From Lampropedia cohaerens (lineage in GTDB: Bacteria; Pseudomonadota; Gammaproteobacteria; Burkholderiales; Burkholderiaceae_C), in NCBI RefSeq assembly GCF_001005215.1, contig NZ_LBNQ01000005.1, forward strand, positions 1-58,895: a DNA stretch of 58,895 nt. Direction: 5' to 3'. The notes under the pieces are model-generated. The model was given only the letters and a program-made list of their open reading frames with translations. It made no database searches and was not told the DNA's origin. Below, in pieces: positions 38,937 to 48,781 of the stretch (position 1 is the first letter of the stretch; the number at the start of each line of letters is the position of its first letter). Position numbers and translations under genes: made by a program.

Positions 38937-39914
38937 TCACGCCCGGGGCAGCCAGTGAATCAGCAGCGCCAGTGTGACCGTGGAGGCGAGCGTGGAGAAC
39001 AGCACGGTGCGGGCGGTCACCAGGCCGTCGCGCCGGTACATGTCAGCCAGCATGTAGGGGCCTGTGCCAGTGGGGAGTGCCGCCAGAATGACCGCTATTT
39101 GCCACAGCGGTGCGGGCAGGGCGAACACCCACACCGCCAGTAGCCAGGTCAGCGCGGGCATCAGCACGAGCTTGATGGCAGTGAGCTGCCAGGCGCTGCG
39201 CGTGGCGTGGCTGTCGTCCGCACGGATGGCTTGTTCGGCGTGCAGGGCGGTGCCGCTTCGGCTGGCCAGAAACAGGCCCAGACTGACCAGCGCGCAAGGG
39301 CTGGCTGCGGCGGCCAGCAGGTTCAGCAGCTGGTCGGCAGCCTGCGGCAGCCGCCAGTCAAGAGCGGCCAGCACTCCGCCAGCCAGCGGCGCGGCAATCA
39401 ACGGGTTTTTCAGCAGGGACAGGCATACCCGCGGCAGCCACGCGTGCACCCGGCCCTGACCTGCCTGGCGCGCCGCCTCAATGCAGACAATGGCCAGGCC
39501 AAACATGACACACACCACCAGCATGGAAGCGATGGTGGTCGGCACCAGCGAGGCATCCCCATACAGTAGCAGCGTGAGTGGAAAGCCCATGTAGCCTGCG
39601 TTCGGGTAGGCCCCGGCCAGCGCAGTGACGCTGGCATCGGCCATGCTCTGGCCGCAGCGGCGTTGCCAGAGCAGCACGATCGCAAACAGGCCTAATCCGG
39701 CTACGGCGTAGGTGGCAATGAAGCCCGGCTGCAGCAGACTGGCGAAGTCGGCCTTGGCGAGGTTCTGAAACAGCATTGCCGGCAGCGCCAGCCAGACTAC
39801 GAAACGATTGAGTTCGGCTGCCGATGCCGGGCCCAGCACCCCGATGCGGCGGCACAGATAACCTGCCGCAATCAGGCCAAAGACGGGAAAAATGATGGCA
39901 AGGACGTGGCCCAT
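38937..39914 (-). CDS. AEC-family membrane transporter
   Basis: Inner-membrane protein of 325 residues with about ten hydrophobic segments and AEC (auxin efflux carrier family) features at the N-terminus (IIFPVFGLIAAGYLCRR, ELNRFVVWLALPAMLF). Bacterial members mostly move malate, malonate or other carboxylates; the family name does not imply auxin. It lies outside the iac island, converging on the synthetase gene. Confidence 0.88.
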   Translation of the reverse strand: MGHVLAIIFPVFGLIAAGYLCRRIGVLGPASAAELNRFVVWLALPAMLFQNLAKADFASLLQPGFIATYAVAGLGLFAIVLLWQRRCGQSMADASVTALAGAYPNAGYMGFPLTLLLYGDASLVPTTIASMLVVCVMFGLAIVCIEAARQAGQGRVHAWLPRVCLSLLKNPLIAAPLAGGVLAALDWRLPQAADQLLNLLAAAASPCALVSLGLFLASRSGTALHAEQAIRADDSHATRSAWQLTAIKLVLMPALTWLLAVWVFALPAPLWQIAVILAALPTGTGPYMLADMYRRDGLVTARTVLFSTLASTVTLALLIHWLPRA

Positions 39915-40116
39915 GACGCGATGCGGAAAAATTCGGGTGCGGCGGTGCTCGGCAGTGTACCCAGCATGCGCACATGGCGCAGTCAGGGGCCTTGCGGTCG
40001 ATAATGTGCGTTTGCCTTATGCACGCAGATAGCGCGGCGGCAGTCTGGTGCCCCATGTGCCATCGCGCGCTGTCTGCGCCTGCTTGCCGCAGGTTTCTGT
40101 CCGAACTTGGTTTACT

Positions 40117-41994
40117 GTGTCCTCCCCCGCTTTTTCCCAGGCGCTGCATGTGTTGCAGCAGGTATTTGGCTACCCCGCCTTCCGTGGCCTGCAGGCCGAG
40201 ATCATCGCCAATGCCATCGACGGGCACGATGCGCTGGTGCTGATGCCCACAGGGGGAGGCAAGTCGCTGTGCTATCAGATCCCGGCGATTGTGCGCCAGC
40301 AGCAGGGCCGGGGACTGACCGTTGTCGTGTCGCCACTGATTGCGCTGATGCACGACCAGGTGCGCGCACTGCAGCAGGTGGGCGTGGCGGCCCAGTGCCT
40401 GCATTCGGCACTGGATTTCGCGCAGGCGCAGAGTGTGCTGGCGCAGGCGCGCAGCGGCCAGTTGACCCTGCTGTATGCCGCGCCCGAACGCGTGACGTCT
40501 GCGCCGTTCCAGGACTTTCTCGCTGCGCTTTACCAGCGTGGGCAGCTTGCCCTGTTTGCTATCGACGAGGCCCATTGCGTCAGCCAGTGGGGGCATGACT
40601 TCCGCCCGGAATACCGGCAACTGGCGTTGCTGCACGAGCGCTTTCCACAGGTGCCCCGCCTGGCGCTGACGGCCACGGCCGATGCCGTCACGCGGGAAGA
40701 CATTATCGAGCGCCTGCAACTGCAACAGGCACAGTGCTATGTGAGCAGTTTCGACCGCCCCAACATCTGCTATCACGTGGTCGAGAAAAGTGATGCGCGC
40801 CGGCAGCTGCTGCGCTTCATTGAGGACGAGCACGAAGGCGATGCCGGCATCGTCTACTGCCAGAGCCGCAAAAAAGTCGAGGAAACAGCCGAATGGCTGG
40901 TGCAAAACGGCATCGACGCCTTGCCCTATCACGCCGGTCTGCCGGCCGATGAGCGCCAGCGCCACCAGGACCGCTTCCTGCGAGAGGAAGGCCTGGTGAT
41001 GACGGCAACCATTGCCTTTGGCATGGGCATCGACAAGCCGGACGTGCGGTTTGTCGCCCATCTGGACATGCCCAAGAACATTGAAGGTTATTACCAGGAG
41101 ACTGGCCGGGCAGGGCGCGATGGCTTGCCTGCCGATGCCTGGATGGCCTACGGTCTGGCCGACGTCGTCAACCAGCGACGCATGATCGACGATCCGCAAA
41201 GCCCGGCCAGCGAAGCCCATCGCCAGGTCATGCGCGCCAAGCTGGACGCGCTGCTGGCCATGGCAGAGACCACCGAGTGCCGGCGCGTGCATCTGCTGGC
41301 GTACTTCGGCGAACATTCCGAGCCGTGCGGCAACTGCGACAACTGCCTGTTCCCGCCCGAGACCTGGGACGCCACCGAGGCAGCGCGCAAGCTGCTCTCG
41401 TGCATCTGGCGCGTGCAGCAAAAAAGCGGCATTGCGTTTGGTGCGGGCCACCTCATCGATATCCTGCGTGGCAAGCCCACGCCCAAGGTCGAGCAGCATG
41501 GCCACGCGCAGCTGTCCACATTCGGCATCGGCGCCGATCTGGGCGAGCGCCAGTGGAGTACGTTGATCCGGCAGCTGGTGGCGCGCGACGCCATCGTCGC
41601 CGACGCGGCCAGCTTCAACACCCTGCGTCTGGGGCCTGCGGCCAAGGCCGTGTTGGCCGGCACCCAGCCGATCCGCCTGCGTGTGGCCAGCGAGAAGCCC
41701 GCGCGCGGCAACGGCAGCCTGCGGCGCGCAACGCCAAGCACAAGCAGCGCGCGTGATGCGCAACTGGTCCAGCTTGATGCGGCCGCGCGCCAGCGCTTGC
41801 AGTCTCTCAAAGCGTGGCGCGCGGAGGTCGCGCGCGAGCACGGCATGCCCGCCTATGTGATCTTTCACGACGCGACACTGCTGGCCATCGCCACCGCACA
41901 GCCCGGAACGCTCGACGATCTGCGTGGCATTTCCGGCGTGGGCGAAAAGAAGCTGCAGGCCTACGGCGAGGAGGTGCTGCGACTTTGTCGCTAG
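40117..41994 (+). CDS. recQ: ATP-dependent DNA helicase RecQ
   Basis: 3'-5' helicase of 625 residues from the GTG at 40117. Domains: motif 0/I ([25 protein letters not shown]), motif II ([20 protein letters not shown]), motif VI ([12 protein letters not shown]), the RQC zinc cluster (CRRVHLL...CGNCDNC) and a C-terminal HRDC domain ending near [15 protein letters not shown]. An ATG at 40048 in the same frame would add 23 residues without similarity. Confidence 0.95.
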   Translation: MSSPAFSQALHVLQQVFGYPAFRGLQAEIIANAIDGHDALVLMPTGGGKSLCYQIPAIVRQQQGRGLTVVVSPLIALMHDQVRALQQVGVAAQCLHSALDFAQAQSVLAQARSGQLTLLYAAPERVTSAPFQDFLAALYQRGQLALFAIDEAHCVSQWGHDFRPEYRQLALLHERFPQVPRLALTATADAVTREDIIERLQLQQAQCYVSSFDRPNICYHVVEKSDARRQLLRFIEDEHEGDAGIVYCQSRKKVEETAEWLVQNGIDALPYHAGLPADERQRHQDRFLREEGLVMTATIAFGMGIDKPDVRFVAHLDMPKNIEGYYQETGRAGRDGLPADAWMAYGLADVVNQRRMIDDPQSPASEAHRQVMRAKLDALLAMAETTECRRVHLLAYFGEHSEPCGNCDNCLFPPETWDATEAARKLLSCIWRVQQKSGIAFGAGHLIDILRGKPTPKVEQHGHAQLSTFGIGADLGERQWSTLIRQLVARDAIVADAASFNTLRLGPAAKAVLAGTQPIRLRVASEKPARGNGSLRRATPSTSSARDAQLVQLDAAARQRLQSLKAWRAEVAREHGMPAYVIFHDATLLAIATAQPGTLDDLRGISGVGEKKLQAYGEEVLRLCR

Positions 41995-42034
41995 TGGCCG
42001 GGGCGCAGACGCTCCGCGCTGGTGCAGAGGACTT

Positions 42035-42303
42035 AGAACCTGTTTACGCTCTTTTCATACGCCGCGTTGCCTCACCAGGCGATGCGATGCAAGGCGCAAA
42101 CCGCAGTCGGGCTGTTGGCCCGACGAGGATTGGCAACGCCGCAGCGTGCGCCTGGCGAGCCAACCCCAAGGGCAGCCAGGCAAAGGCGCACCGGGCCGCG
42201 TTGCCCGCCTTGCGCAGACGCCCAGTCTGGGCTGCGGCAGGCGCCTTGCCCGCCGCGCCTTTGCCTGGCTGCGCGGCGCATGAAAAGACCGTAAACAGGT
42301 TCT
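42035..42303. mobile_element. Complete MITE-like element, 269 bp
   Basis: Terminal inverted repeats of 24 bases with one mismatch (AGAACCTGTTTACG followed by C or G, then TCTTTTCAT), extending to about 32 bases with two. The GC-rich inside has no coding capacity and several self-complementary stretches. Related ends occur at 1, 37018, 44849 and 54509, all in intergenic DNA. No target duplication could be fixed by eye. Confidence 0.75.
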
Positions 42304-42452
42304 TATCACTTCAACTCGATTGCGCATAGCCAGGCGGCTCACGCAGCGCCTTCGCCGTCAGGAAAGGGCGATACGAGCGCAGTCGATGGCTTGCGTCAAA
42401 ATCGCTCCGTCGCACAAACGCAACGCGTCTAAAACACGCTGAATAATCGATA

Positions 42453-42475
42453 TAAAAACAATTCGTATTAACTAT
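42453..42475 (+). promoter_or_regulatory. Fur-box-like site upstream of TonB receptor
   Basis: TAAAAACAATTCGTATTAAC, read in reverse, resembles AT-rich Fur sites of betaproteobacteria (TAATACGAATTGTTTTT). It lies about 40-60 bases upstream of a siderophore-receptor start, inside an AT-rich promoter. Confidence 0.5.
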
Positions 42476-42509
42476 ACTTTCGGTTTCTGTTGTTTGACTG
42501 GAGCCGATT

Positions 42510-44798
42510 ATGCGTTGTGCGCATACAACTGTTCGTACGTTCTTCCTGTACCACCACGCCGTTGCTGCAGCGGTCTGCGCAATGGTTGCCGCGCCTGGCT
42601 GGACGCAGGTGCAGGAGCCGGACACCTTGCCCGAGGTCGAGGTATTGGGAACGGCAGCCGATGCATGGAAGCAGGCGCCTGGGGTCTCCATCGTCACAGA
42701 GGAGGACTTGCGCAATCCGCCATCGAATGATCTGGCCGAGGTGCTGCGCAGGCAACCCGGCGTGAACCTCACTGGTAACTCCGCCAGCGGGCAGCGGGGC
42801 AACAACCGGCAGATCGACATCCGCGGCATGGGGCCGGAGAACACGCTGATCTTGATCGACGGGCGGCCCGTCAACAGCCGCAGCTCGGTGCGCTACGGCT
42901 GGCGCGGCGAACGCGATACGCGCGGTGACATGAATTGGGTGCCGGCCGACGCGGTCGAACGCATCGAGGTGCTGCGTGGCCCGGCTGCGGCACGCTACGG
43001 CAACGGCGCCGCGGGCGGTGTGGTCAACATCATCACCAAGGCGGTGCCGGAAAAGCTCAGCGGCAGCGCCACCGCTTACTACCTGCTGCCGGAAGATTCG
43101 CGCGATGGCGATGCGCGCCGCGCCACCTTCAGCCTGGCGGGGCCGATCTCCGAGAAGCTGGGTTTTCGCATCAACGCCAACGTGGCCAAGACCGATGCCG
43201 ACGCATGGGACATCAACCGCAACCATGCCTCCACCCGCACCGGTATCTACGCCGGCACATTCCCGGCTGGTCGAGAGGGTGTGCGTAACCGTGATATTGC
43301 AGGGCGATTGTCGTTGGCGCCCAATGCCGATCACAGCATCGATCTGGACGTGGCCTTCAGCCGCCAGGGCAATATCTACGCGGGCGACACGCAGAACACC
43401 AATAATTTTGTTGTCGGAACTGATGGTCAGCTGACGCCTACGTCGCAAAAGGTGTTTGATGTGCTGGGCAGCGAAACCAACCGGATGTACCGCTCGACCT
43501 ATGCGCTCACGCACAAGGGCCGCTATGCATTCGGCACGTCCATGGCGTATCTGCAATACGAGAGCACACGCAACAATCGCTTGGGTGAAGGGCTGGCCGG
43601 TGGGACCGAGGGGCTGCCTTCAGGTGAATTTACGATGTCTAAACTGGATACGATCACGGCCCATGGCGAGCTGAGCTTTCCTGCCGGATGGGGCGGGCGC
43701 AACCACATGGTGACGGTGGGCGCCGAGTGGGTGGAACAAAAGCTCAATGACCGCAACTCGGTAACCCAGAAAACGGACGAGGCCGGCAGCGTGCCTGGGA
43801 TTCCCGACAGCGGGCGTGACAGCAAGATGTCCGCACGCATCGCCTCGTTGTTCCTGGAGGACAACATCGAGATCGGCAACGCCACCATTCTCACGCCCGG
43901 CGTGCGGGTGGATCACCACGACAAGGTCGGCATCAACTGGAGCCCTTCGGTGAACCTGTCGCACTACCTGACGGAGCAGGTCACGCTCAAGGCGGGGGTG
44001 GCGCGGGCCTACAAGGCGCCGAACCTGTACCAGCTCAACCCGAACTACCTGCTCTACAGCCGCGGCATTGGCTGCTGGGGTGCAGGGGGATCGTGCTATT
44101 TGCAGGGCAATGCCGATCTGGATGCGGAAACCAGCATCAACAAGGAACTGGGCATCGAATTCGCAGGCGAGAGCCTGCTGGCCGGGCTGACTTACTTCCA
44201 CAACGACTACCGCGACAAGATCGAGGCGGGACAGACGCCGGTTGGCCAGGCTATCGGTGGAAAAGGGGACTATGCCAATGCGAACATATTCCGCTGGCAT
44301 AACGTCCCCAAGGCCGTGATCTCGGGGCTGGAAGGCACAGTGAACTGGCACATCACGCCTGCACTGTCGTGGAGCAATAACTTCACCTACATGATCGACA
44401 GCAAGAACAAGACGACGGGCGAGCAGCTTTCGGTCATTCCAAAATACACCATCAACTCGCGCCTGGACTGGCAGGCCAGCGCGGCGCTGGACGTATTTGC
44501 CAGCGTGACGTTCTATGGGCGCCAGAAGCCCAACCGGCTCGACTACCAGGGGCTGGAAAAGACCGGCGAGGAAATGCAGAGTGTCTCTCCCTACGCACTG
44601 GTAGGCATCGGCGGCAGCTACGCCCTCGACGAGGACGTCACCCTCAGCGCAGGGGTCAACAACCTGTTCGACAAGCGGCTCTACCGCAAGGGCAACGCGG
44701 TGGGCGTGAACAACCCGCGCACCATCTACGGTGCGGGTGCAGCCACCTACAACGAACCGGGACGGGCGTTCTACGTGTCGCTGAACGCGCGGTTCTGA
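42510..44798 (+). CDS. TonB-dependent siderophore receptor, FepA-like
   Basis: Outer-membrane receptor of 762 residues. It has a signal peptide ending near GWTQ, then a TonB-box region (DTLPEVEVLGTA). The plug domain follows (LAEVLRRQPGVNLTG, GQRGNNRQIDIRGMGPENTL, ILIDGRPVNSR, RIEVLRGPAAARYGNGAAGG, VVNIITK), then a 22-strand barrel ending in Phe (FYVSLNARF). The closest look is that of catecholate receptors (FepA/BfrA type). It is preceded by a Fur-box-like site, so is probably induced by iron starvation. Confidence 0.93.
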   Translation: MRCAHTTVRTFFLYHHAVAAAVCAMVAAPGWTQVQEPDTLPEVEVLGTAADAWKQAPGVSIVTEEDLRNPPSNDLAEVLRRQPGVNLTGNSASGQRGNNRQIDIRGMGPENTLILIDGRPVNSRSSVRYGWRGERDTRGDMNWVPADAVERIEVLRGPAAARYGNGAAGGVVNIITKAVPEKLSGSATAYYLLPEDSRDGDARRATFSLAGPISEKLGFRINANVAKTDADAWDINRNHASTRTGIYAGTFPAGREGVRNRDIAGRLSLAPNADHSIDLDVAFSRQGNIYAGDTQNTNNFVVGTDGQLTPTSQKVFDVLGSETNRMYRSTYALTHKGRYAFGTSMAYLQYESTRNNRLGEGLAGGTEGLPSGEFTMSKLDTITAHGELSFPAGWGGRNHMVTVGAEWVEQKLNDRNSVTQKTDEAGSVPGIPDSGRDSKMSARIASLFLEDNIEIGNATILTPGVRVDHHDKVGINWSPSVNLSHYLTEQVTLKAGVARAYKAPNLYQLNPNYLLYSRGIGCWGAGGSCYLQGNADLDAETSINKELGIEFAGESLLAGLTYFHNDYRDKIEAGQTPVGQAIGGKGDYANANIFRWHNVPKAVISGLEGTVNWHITPALSWSNNFTYMIDSKNKTTGEQLSVIPKYTINSRLDWQASAALDVFASVTFYGRQKPNRLDYQGLEKTGEEMQSVSPYALVGIGGSYALDEDVTLSAGVNNLFDKRLYRKGNAVGVNNPRTIYGAGAATYNEPGRAFYVSLNARF

Positions 44799-45192
44799 GA
44801 ACCTGACTGATCGCAACCCCTTCATGCGCCGCTGGCAGGCTGCTCCTAGGAACATGTTCACGATCTTGCAGACCTCGCGTTGATCCGCCCGGGGGAAGGC
44901 AACGCAAGGCGCACACTGCAAGCTGGGCTGGGTGCCCTGCGAGGGTCTGCCGTGCGGGCGACTCAACCGCGAGGGCGGCCACGCAAGGACCGTGAACAAC
45001 AGATGCCCATGACCACTGCGCAGTTGGCGTTGCGCCAGGGGCACTGCCATCGGATGGTCACAGGGCTGTGCTAGTGGCTTGCAGACGGTTGCGGGCGCGC
45101 GATTGCATAATGGCAGATTGGGGCGACGCGCCGAAGCCTGCGTATTTCGGGCGCCGCACGCATCCATTCCTCGTAGCACCGCGCACCCAACC
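44799..45192. other. Intergenic region with degenerate repeat
   Basis: About 390 bases. The left part carries a degraded copy of the MITE-like element. The right part (GCATAAT near 45106) may be the promoter of the methyltransferase gene. No gene is seen. Confidence 0.4.
44849..45000. repeat. Degenerate MITE-like element
   Basis: Begins GGAACATGTTCACGATCTT and ends GGACCGTGAACAAC, imperfect inverted ends related to the element at 42035-42303. The inside is shorter, about 150 bases in all. Confidence 0.45.
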
Positions 45193-45825
45193 ATGAGAAC
45201 AGCCGACAGGCAAGAACAGTTCAAGGCGGCATTCCAGGCCAGAAAAGCCAAGGCTCGCGAGTACAAGTATTTCTTTGATGCATGGCGCAAGAATCCCAAG
45301 GCAGTGGGGGCGCTGCTGCCCTCCAGCCCCGCACTGGCACGCGCCATCACGCGCCATCTGCAACCGGGTGATGGGCCGGTGCTCGAACTGGGCGTGGGCA
45401 CGGGCGTGTTCACGCGAGCCATGCTGGCGAGGGGCGTGCGCCAGGAGGACCTGATTCTGGTTGAGCGCGATCCGGCGATGGCGGCGGCGCTGGCACGAGC
45501 CTTCCCGCTGGCGCACATCGTCACTGACGACGCCTCCCGCTTGGGGCGCCCAGGTCACGCTGACAGCGGGCCGATTCCACCCCTTTCAGCCGCTGTTTGC
45601 GGGCTGCCCCTGCTCAATATGTGCGCCGCAGCGCAGCTGCGCATTGTGCGCAGCGTGTTTGCGGCGCTGCTGCCTGGCAGGGCGCTGTATCTGTTTACCT
45701 ACGGCTGGCGCTGCCCGGTGCGCGGCAGTGTGCTTGAGCGACTGGGTGTCGAGGCCGAGCGACTTGAGACGGTGATGGCCAATGTGCCGCCAGCCCATGT
45801 CTGGCGCCTGCGGCTCGCTCAGTGA
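45193..45825 (+). CDS. Phospholipid-methyltransferase-like SAM enzyme
   Basis: Protein of 210 residues resembling the PmtA group: an N-terminal amphipathic stretch (EYKYFFDAWRKNPKAVGALLPSS), motif I PVLELGVGTGVFTRAML, and VERDPAMAAALARAFP. Such enzymes methylate phosphatidylethanolamine or dimethylate rRNA-like substrates. The start at 45193 (MRTADRQ) is chosen because the upstream frame lacks similarity. It lies beside a lysophospholipid acyltransferase fusion on the other strand. Confidence 0.8.
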   Translation: MRTADRQEQFKAAFQARKAKAREYKYFFDAWRKNPKAVGALLPSSPALARAITRHLQPGDGPVLELGVGTGVFTRAMLARGVRQEDLILVERDPAMAAALARAFPLAHIVTDDASRLGRPGHADSGPIPPLSAAVCGLPLLNMCAAAQLRIVRSVFAALLPGRALYLFTYGWRCPVRGSVLERLGVEAERLETVMANVPPAHVWRLRLAQ

Positions 45826-45905
45826 ATACGGATGCGTCAGCGCTTTGCAGCACTCCGTGAACAGTGCCGAGCCCTTTCCCTGACGTGCGGTTCATAACGA
45901 GCTTC

Positions 45906-47855
45906 TCAAGGCGCGTCCAGCAAGTGCTGTACCTGCGCCTGCAGCTGCTCGGGAGAGGATGACGGGCCGTTCACTGGTGCGCCGATGCGCAGCTCAACGC
46001 GATTGAACACGCCTCTGCGCAATGGTCGGACCATGGCCACGTTTTCGCCATTGCGTACCTCGATGCGCGAGAAATAGGAGCCCCACAGACCCCGCAGTGC
46101 CATCGGAATGATCGGCACAGCAATGCCCTGGGCGTGGGCGTCGCGCACGATTTTCTGCACGCCTTTGCGGAATCGCTGCAGCCGGCCATCGCGCGTGATG
46201 GCACCTTCCGGGAAGATGCCCAGCAGCTGGCCATCGCGCAACACCTGTGCGGCACGGGCGAAAGCCGCATCGAAGGCTTCGGGGTCCTCTTTTTGCGGGG
46301 CAATCGGTATCGCCTTGGCGAGCCGGAAGATCGGCCCCAGCAGTCGGTTGCGGAAGATACGGCTGTCCATGAGAAAGTAGATGGGCCGAGGGCTTGCTGC
46401 CATCAGCAAGATGGCATCCACGAAACTCACGTGGTTGCATGCCAGCACGGCGGCGCCCTGGGTGGGGATGTGCTCGCGGCCGACAACTCTGAAGCGGTAC
46501 ACCAGGTGCGTGAGTACCCAGGCGAGAAACCGCAGTAGGTATTCCGGCACGCGCAGAAAGATGTAGCCGGCCACCACGGCGTTGGCCAGCGCGAGTGCCA
46601 GGAAAATCTGCGGGATGCTTACGCCCGCGTTCAGCAACAGGCCGGTGAGGATTGCGCTGACGATCATGAAGACCGCATTGAGAATGTTGTTGGCGGCGAT
46701 GATGCGGGCGCGGTGCGAAGGCTGCGCGCGCAGCTGGATCAGTGCGTACAGCGGCACGCTGTAGAGGCCGGTGAACAGGCACAGCAGAAACAGGTCGGCC
46801 AGCACCCGCCAGTTGTGGCCGAGGACAAGAAACTGCCAGGCCGAGTGCAGCTCGGGCGGCTGCGGCAGTGCACGGGTGGCAAGGTACAGATCGAGCAGGA
46901 ACACGCTCATAAAGAATGCGCCCAATGGCACGAGGCCGATTTCCACCTGCTTGCGCGACAAGACCTCGCACAGCAGGGAACCTGCGCCAATGCCGACGGC
47001 AAACACCACCAGCAGCAGCGATGCCACCTGGGTGTTGCCATGCAGCACGTCCTTGGCGATGACGGGGAACTGGCTCATCAGCACTGAGCCTACGAACCAC
47101 ATCCAGCTGATGCCCAGCAATGCGCGAAACACGGCCATGTCCTGGTGAGCCAACCGAAGATTCCGCCAGGTAACCACGAATGGATTCCAGCGCATGGCCA
47201 GTTGCGGGTCCGTAGCCGCGGCAGCCGGAATGCCTCTACTGGTCGCGTAGCCAATGCCTGCCACAAGCAGGCAGCCAGCGGCCACCAACATGCGGCCGTG
47301 CTCACCCACATCAACCAGCACGCCACCAGCCAGGCTGCCCAGAACGATGGCCACGAATGTGCCCGTCTCCACCATGCCATTGCCGCCTGTCAGCTCCGCT
47401 GGATGCAGCCGCTGCGGAAGATAGGCGTACTTTACGGGGCCAAACAGGGTCGATTGCAGGCCCATCAGGAAAATGCATACTAGCAAGACCGCTGTTGCGT
47501 GAAACCAGAACGCCAACGCCGCAATGGCCATGATGACGACTTCCAGCATCTTCAGGCGACGAATGATTGCATGGTGTTCATACTTGTCCGCCAGCTGGCC
47601 GGCCGTGGCGGAAAACAGCAGATACGGAAGGATGAACAGGGCTCCAATCACAAGACCGGCAAGCTCTGGTGGAAGCCAGCTGACTTGCAGCTGGTAGGTC
47701 ACCAGCACCGTGAATGCGAACTTGAACAGGTTGTCGTTGAATGCGCCCGCAAACTGCGTCCAGAAGAAGGCCGCAAAGCGCCGCTGGCGCAGCAGATGAA
47801 ACTGGCCAACAGGTTCGCAGGTGCTGGAGCAGGTAGCGGATGGTTCGTTTGACAT
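45906..47855 (-). CDS. MFS transporter fused to PlsC-type acyltransferase
   Basis: Protein of 649 residues with two parts. Residues about 15-420 form an MFS carrier with twelve hydrophobic segments (FAAFFWTQFAGAFNDNLFKF is the LplT-type start). Residues about 430-649 are a 1-acylglycerol-phosphate acyltransferase with the HX4D motif (NHVSFVDAILL) and FPEGAITRDG. This is the LplT-PlsC half of the Aas lysophospholipid recycling system, flipping lysophospholipid inward and re-acylating it; the AMP-binding ligase part is absent here. Confidence 0.92.
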   Translation of the reverse strand: MSNEPSATCSSTCEPVGQFHLLRQRRFAAFFWTQFAGAFNDNLFKFAFTVLVTYQLQVSWLPPELAGLVIGALFILPYLLFSATAGQLADKYEHHAIIRRLKMLEVVIMAIAALAFWFHATAVLLVCIFLMGLQSTLFGPVKYAYLPQRLHPAELTGGNGMVETGTFVAIVLGSLAGGVLVDVGEHGRMLVAAGCLLVAGIGYATSRGIPAAAATDPQLAMRWNPFVVTWRNLRLAHQDMAVFRALLGISWMWFVGSVLMSQFPVIAKDVLHGNTQVASLLLVVFAVGIGAGSLLCEVLSRKQVEIGLVPLGAFFMSVFLLDLYLATRALPQPPELHSAWQFLVLGHNWRVLADLFLLCLFTGLYSVPLYALIQLRAQPSHRARIIAANNILNAVFMIVSAILTGLLLNAGVSIPQIFLALALANAVVAGYIFLRVPEYLLRFLAWVLTHLVYRFRVVGREHIPTQGAAVLACNHVSFVDAILLMAASPRPIYFLMDSRIFRNRLLGPIFRLAKAIPIAPQKEDPEAFDAAFARAAQVLRDGQLLGIFPEGAITRDGRLQRFRKGVQKIVRDAHAQGIAVPIIPMALRGLWGSYFSRIEVRNGENVAMVRPLRRGVFNRVELRIGAPVNGPSSSPEQLQAQVQHLLDAP

Positions 47856-48028
47856 AGGCGCGAAATCGGGCGGGATGGTGGCAAAAGCAGGCGCAGTATG
47901 CGCGCAACCTCGCCGTAGTGGGAATTACAGCCGCGCAGTGCCGGTTGCGCGCAGACACGGTATTAAGATGTGATACTGCGCATGCGCAAATGCGGCTGGC
48001 GCAATCAACGCCTTTGTAGGAGCACACG

Positions 48029-48763
48029 ATGGGATCAACGCAGGATTTGGTGACGGTGCTCAAGCGTGAGCTCAAGAGCCGGCGCATGACGTATGCCAGT
48101 CTCGCGCAGGCGCTGGGCATGGCCGAGTCCAGCGTCAAGCGCATGCTGGCCAAGGGTGACATGGCGCTCTCGCGCATTGATGCGATATGCGCCGTGCTGG
48201 GGATGGATTTTGCCGAGCTGGCGCAGCGCGTTGCCGAGCTGCAACCCATGCTCACCGAGTTGACGCTGGAGCAGGAACGCGCCGTTGTTGCCGATCGCAA
48301 GCTGCTACTCGTGGCCGTCAATGCGATGAGCCTGTGGACTGTCGAGCAGATGGTGGCAACTTACCGCCTCAGCGAAGCTGAATGCGTCAAATACCTGGTG
48401 CAGCTCGATCGTCTGGGTATCCTGGAGCTGCGGCCGCTCAACCGCTATCGCCTCAAGCTCGCCAAGACGTTCAAGTGGCGCGCCAACGGGCCGGTGATGC
48501 AGTTCTTTCGCGAGCATGTCGCACTGGATTACTTTGCCGGGGCATTCGCCCACGAGGATGAAGGCTTGTTTCTCGTGCATGGCAACATCAGCCGCGCCGC
48601 AGCGCCTGGCCTGTGCGAACGCATGCGCAAGCTGGGCCATGATTTTTCCCAGCAGCATCTCAGTGACCAAAAGGTCCCGGAGGCAGAGCGCGAGGGCTAC
48701 ACTATGATTCTGGCGCTCAGGCGCTGGGAATACTCAGCCTTCATCGCACTGCGGCGCCATTGA
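48029..48763 (+). CDS. Helix-turn-helix (XRE-type) regulator with C-terminal domain
   Basis: Regulator of 244 residues. The N-terminal XRE-type helix-turn-helix is MTYASLAQALGMAESSVKRMLAKGDMALSRIDAICAVL, described by its parts ASLAQALGMAESSVKRML. The rest (LTLEQERAVVADRKLLLVA, YRLSEAECVKYLVQLDRLGI, ELRPLNRYRLKL) looks like a second winged-helix plus an effector region. AGGAG precedes the start. It is divergent from the MFS-acyltransferase gene. The target is unknown. Confidence 0.8.
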   Translation: MGSTQDLVTVLKRELKSRRMTYASLAQALGMAESSVKRMLAKGDMALSRIDAICAVLGMDFAELAQRVAELQPMLTELTLEQERAVVADRKLLLVAVNAMSLWTVEQMVATYRLSEAECVKYLVQLDRLGILELRPLNRYRLKLAKTFKWRANGPVMQFFREHVALDYFAGAFAHEDEGLFLVHGNISRAAAPGLCERMRKLGHDFSQQHLSDQKVPEAEREGYTMILALRRWEYSAFIALRRH

Positions 48764-48781
48764 GTCCTGTCTGCCATTTCT

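Noticed and set aside
38937-39914. AEC (auxin efflux carrier) gene as part of the auxin pathway
   Set aside because: The family name is historical; bacterial members mostly carry carboxylates. The gene is outside the island and not linked to iac control.
39478-41868. A 796-codon minus-strand frame opposite recQ
   Set aside because: It runs through recQ and into the AEC gene in another frame. RecQ motifs on the plus strand are unambiguous.
42035-42303. CRISPR array or phage attachment site
   Set aside because: There are no regularly spaced direct repeats. The structure is a single pair of inverted ends, as in a MITE.
43620-45524. A 634-codon minus-strand frame opposite the TonB receptor and methyltransferase
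   Set aside because: Antisense to two recognisable genes and to a repeat; no motif.
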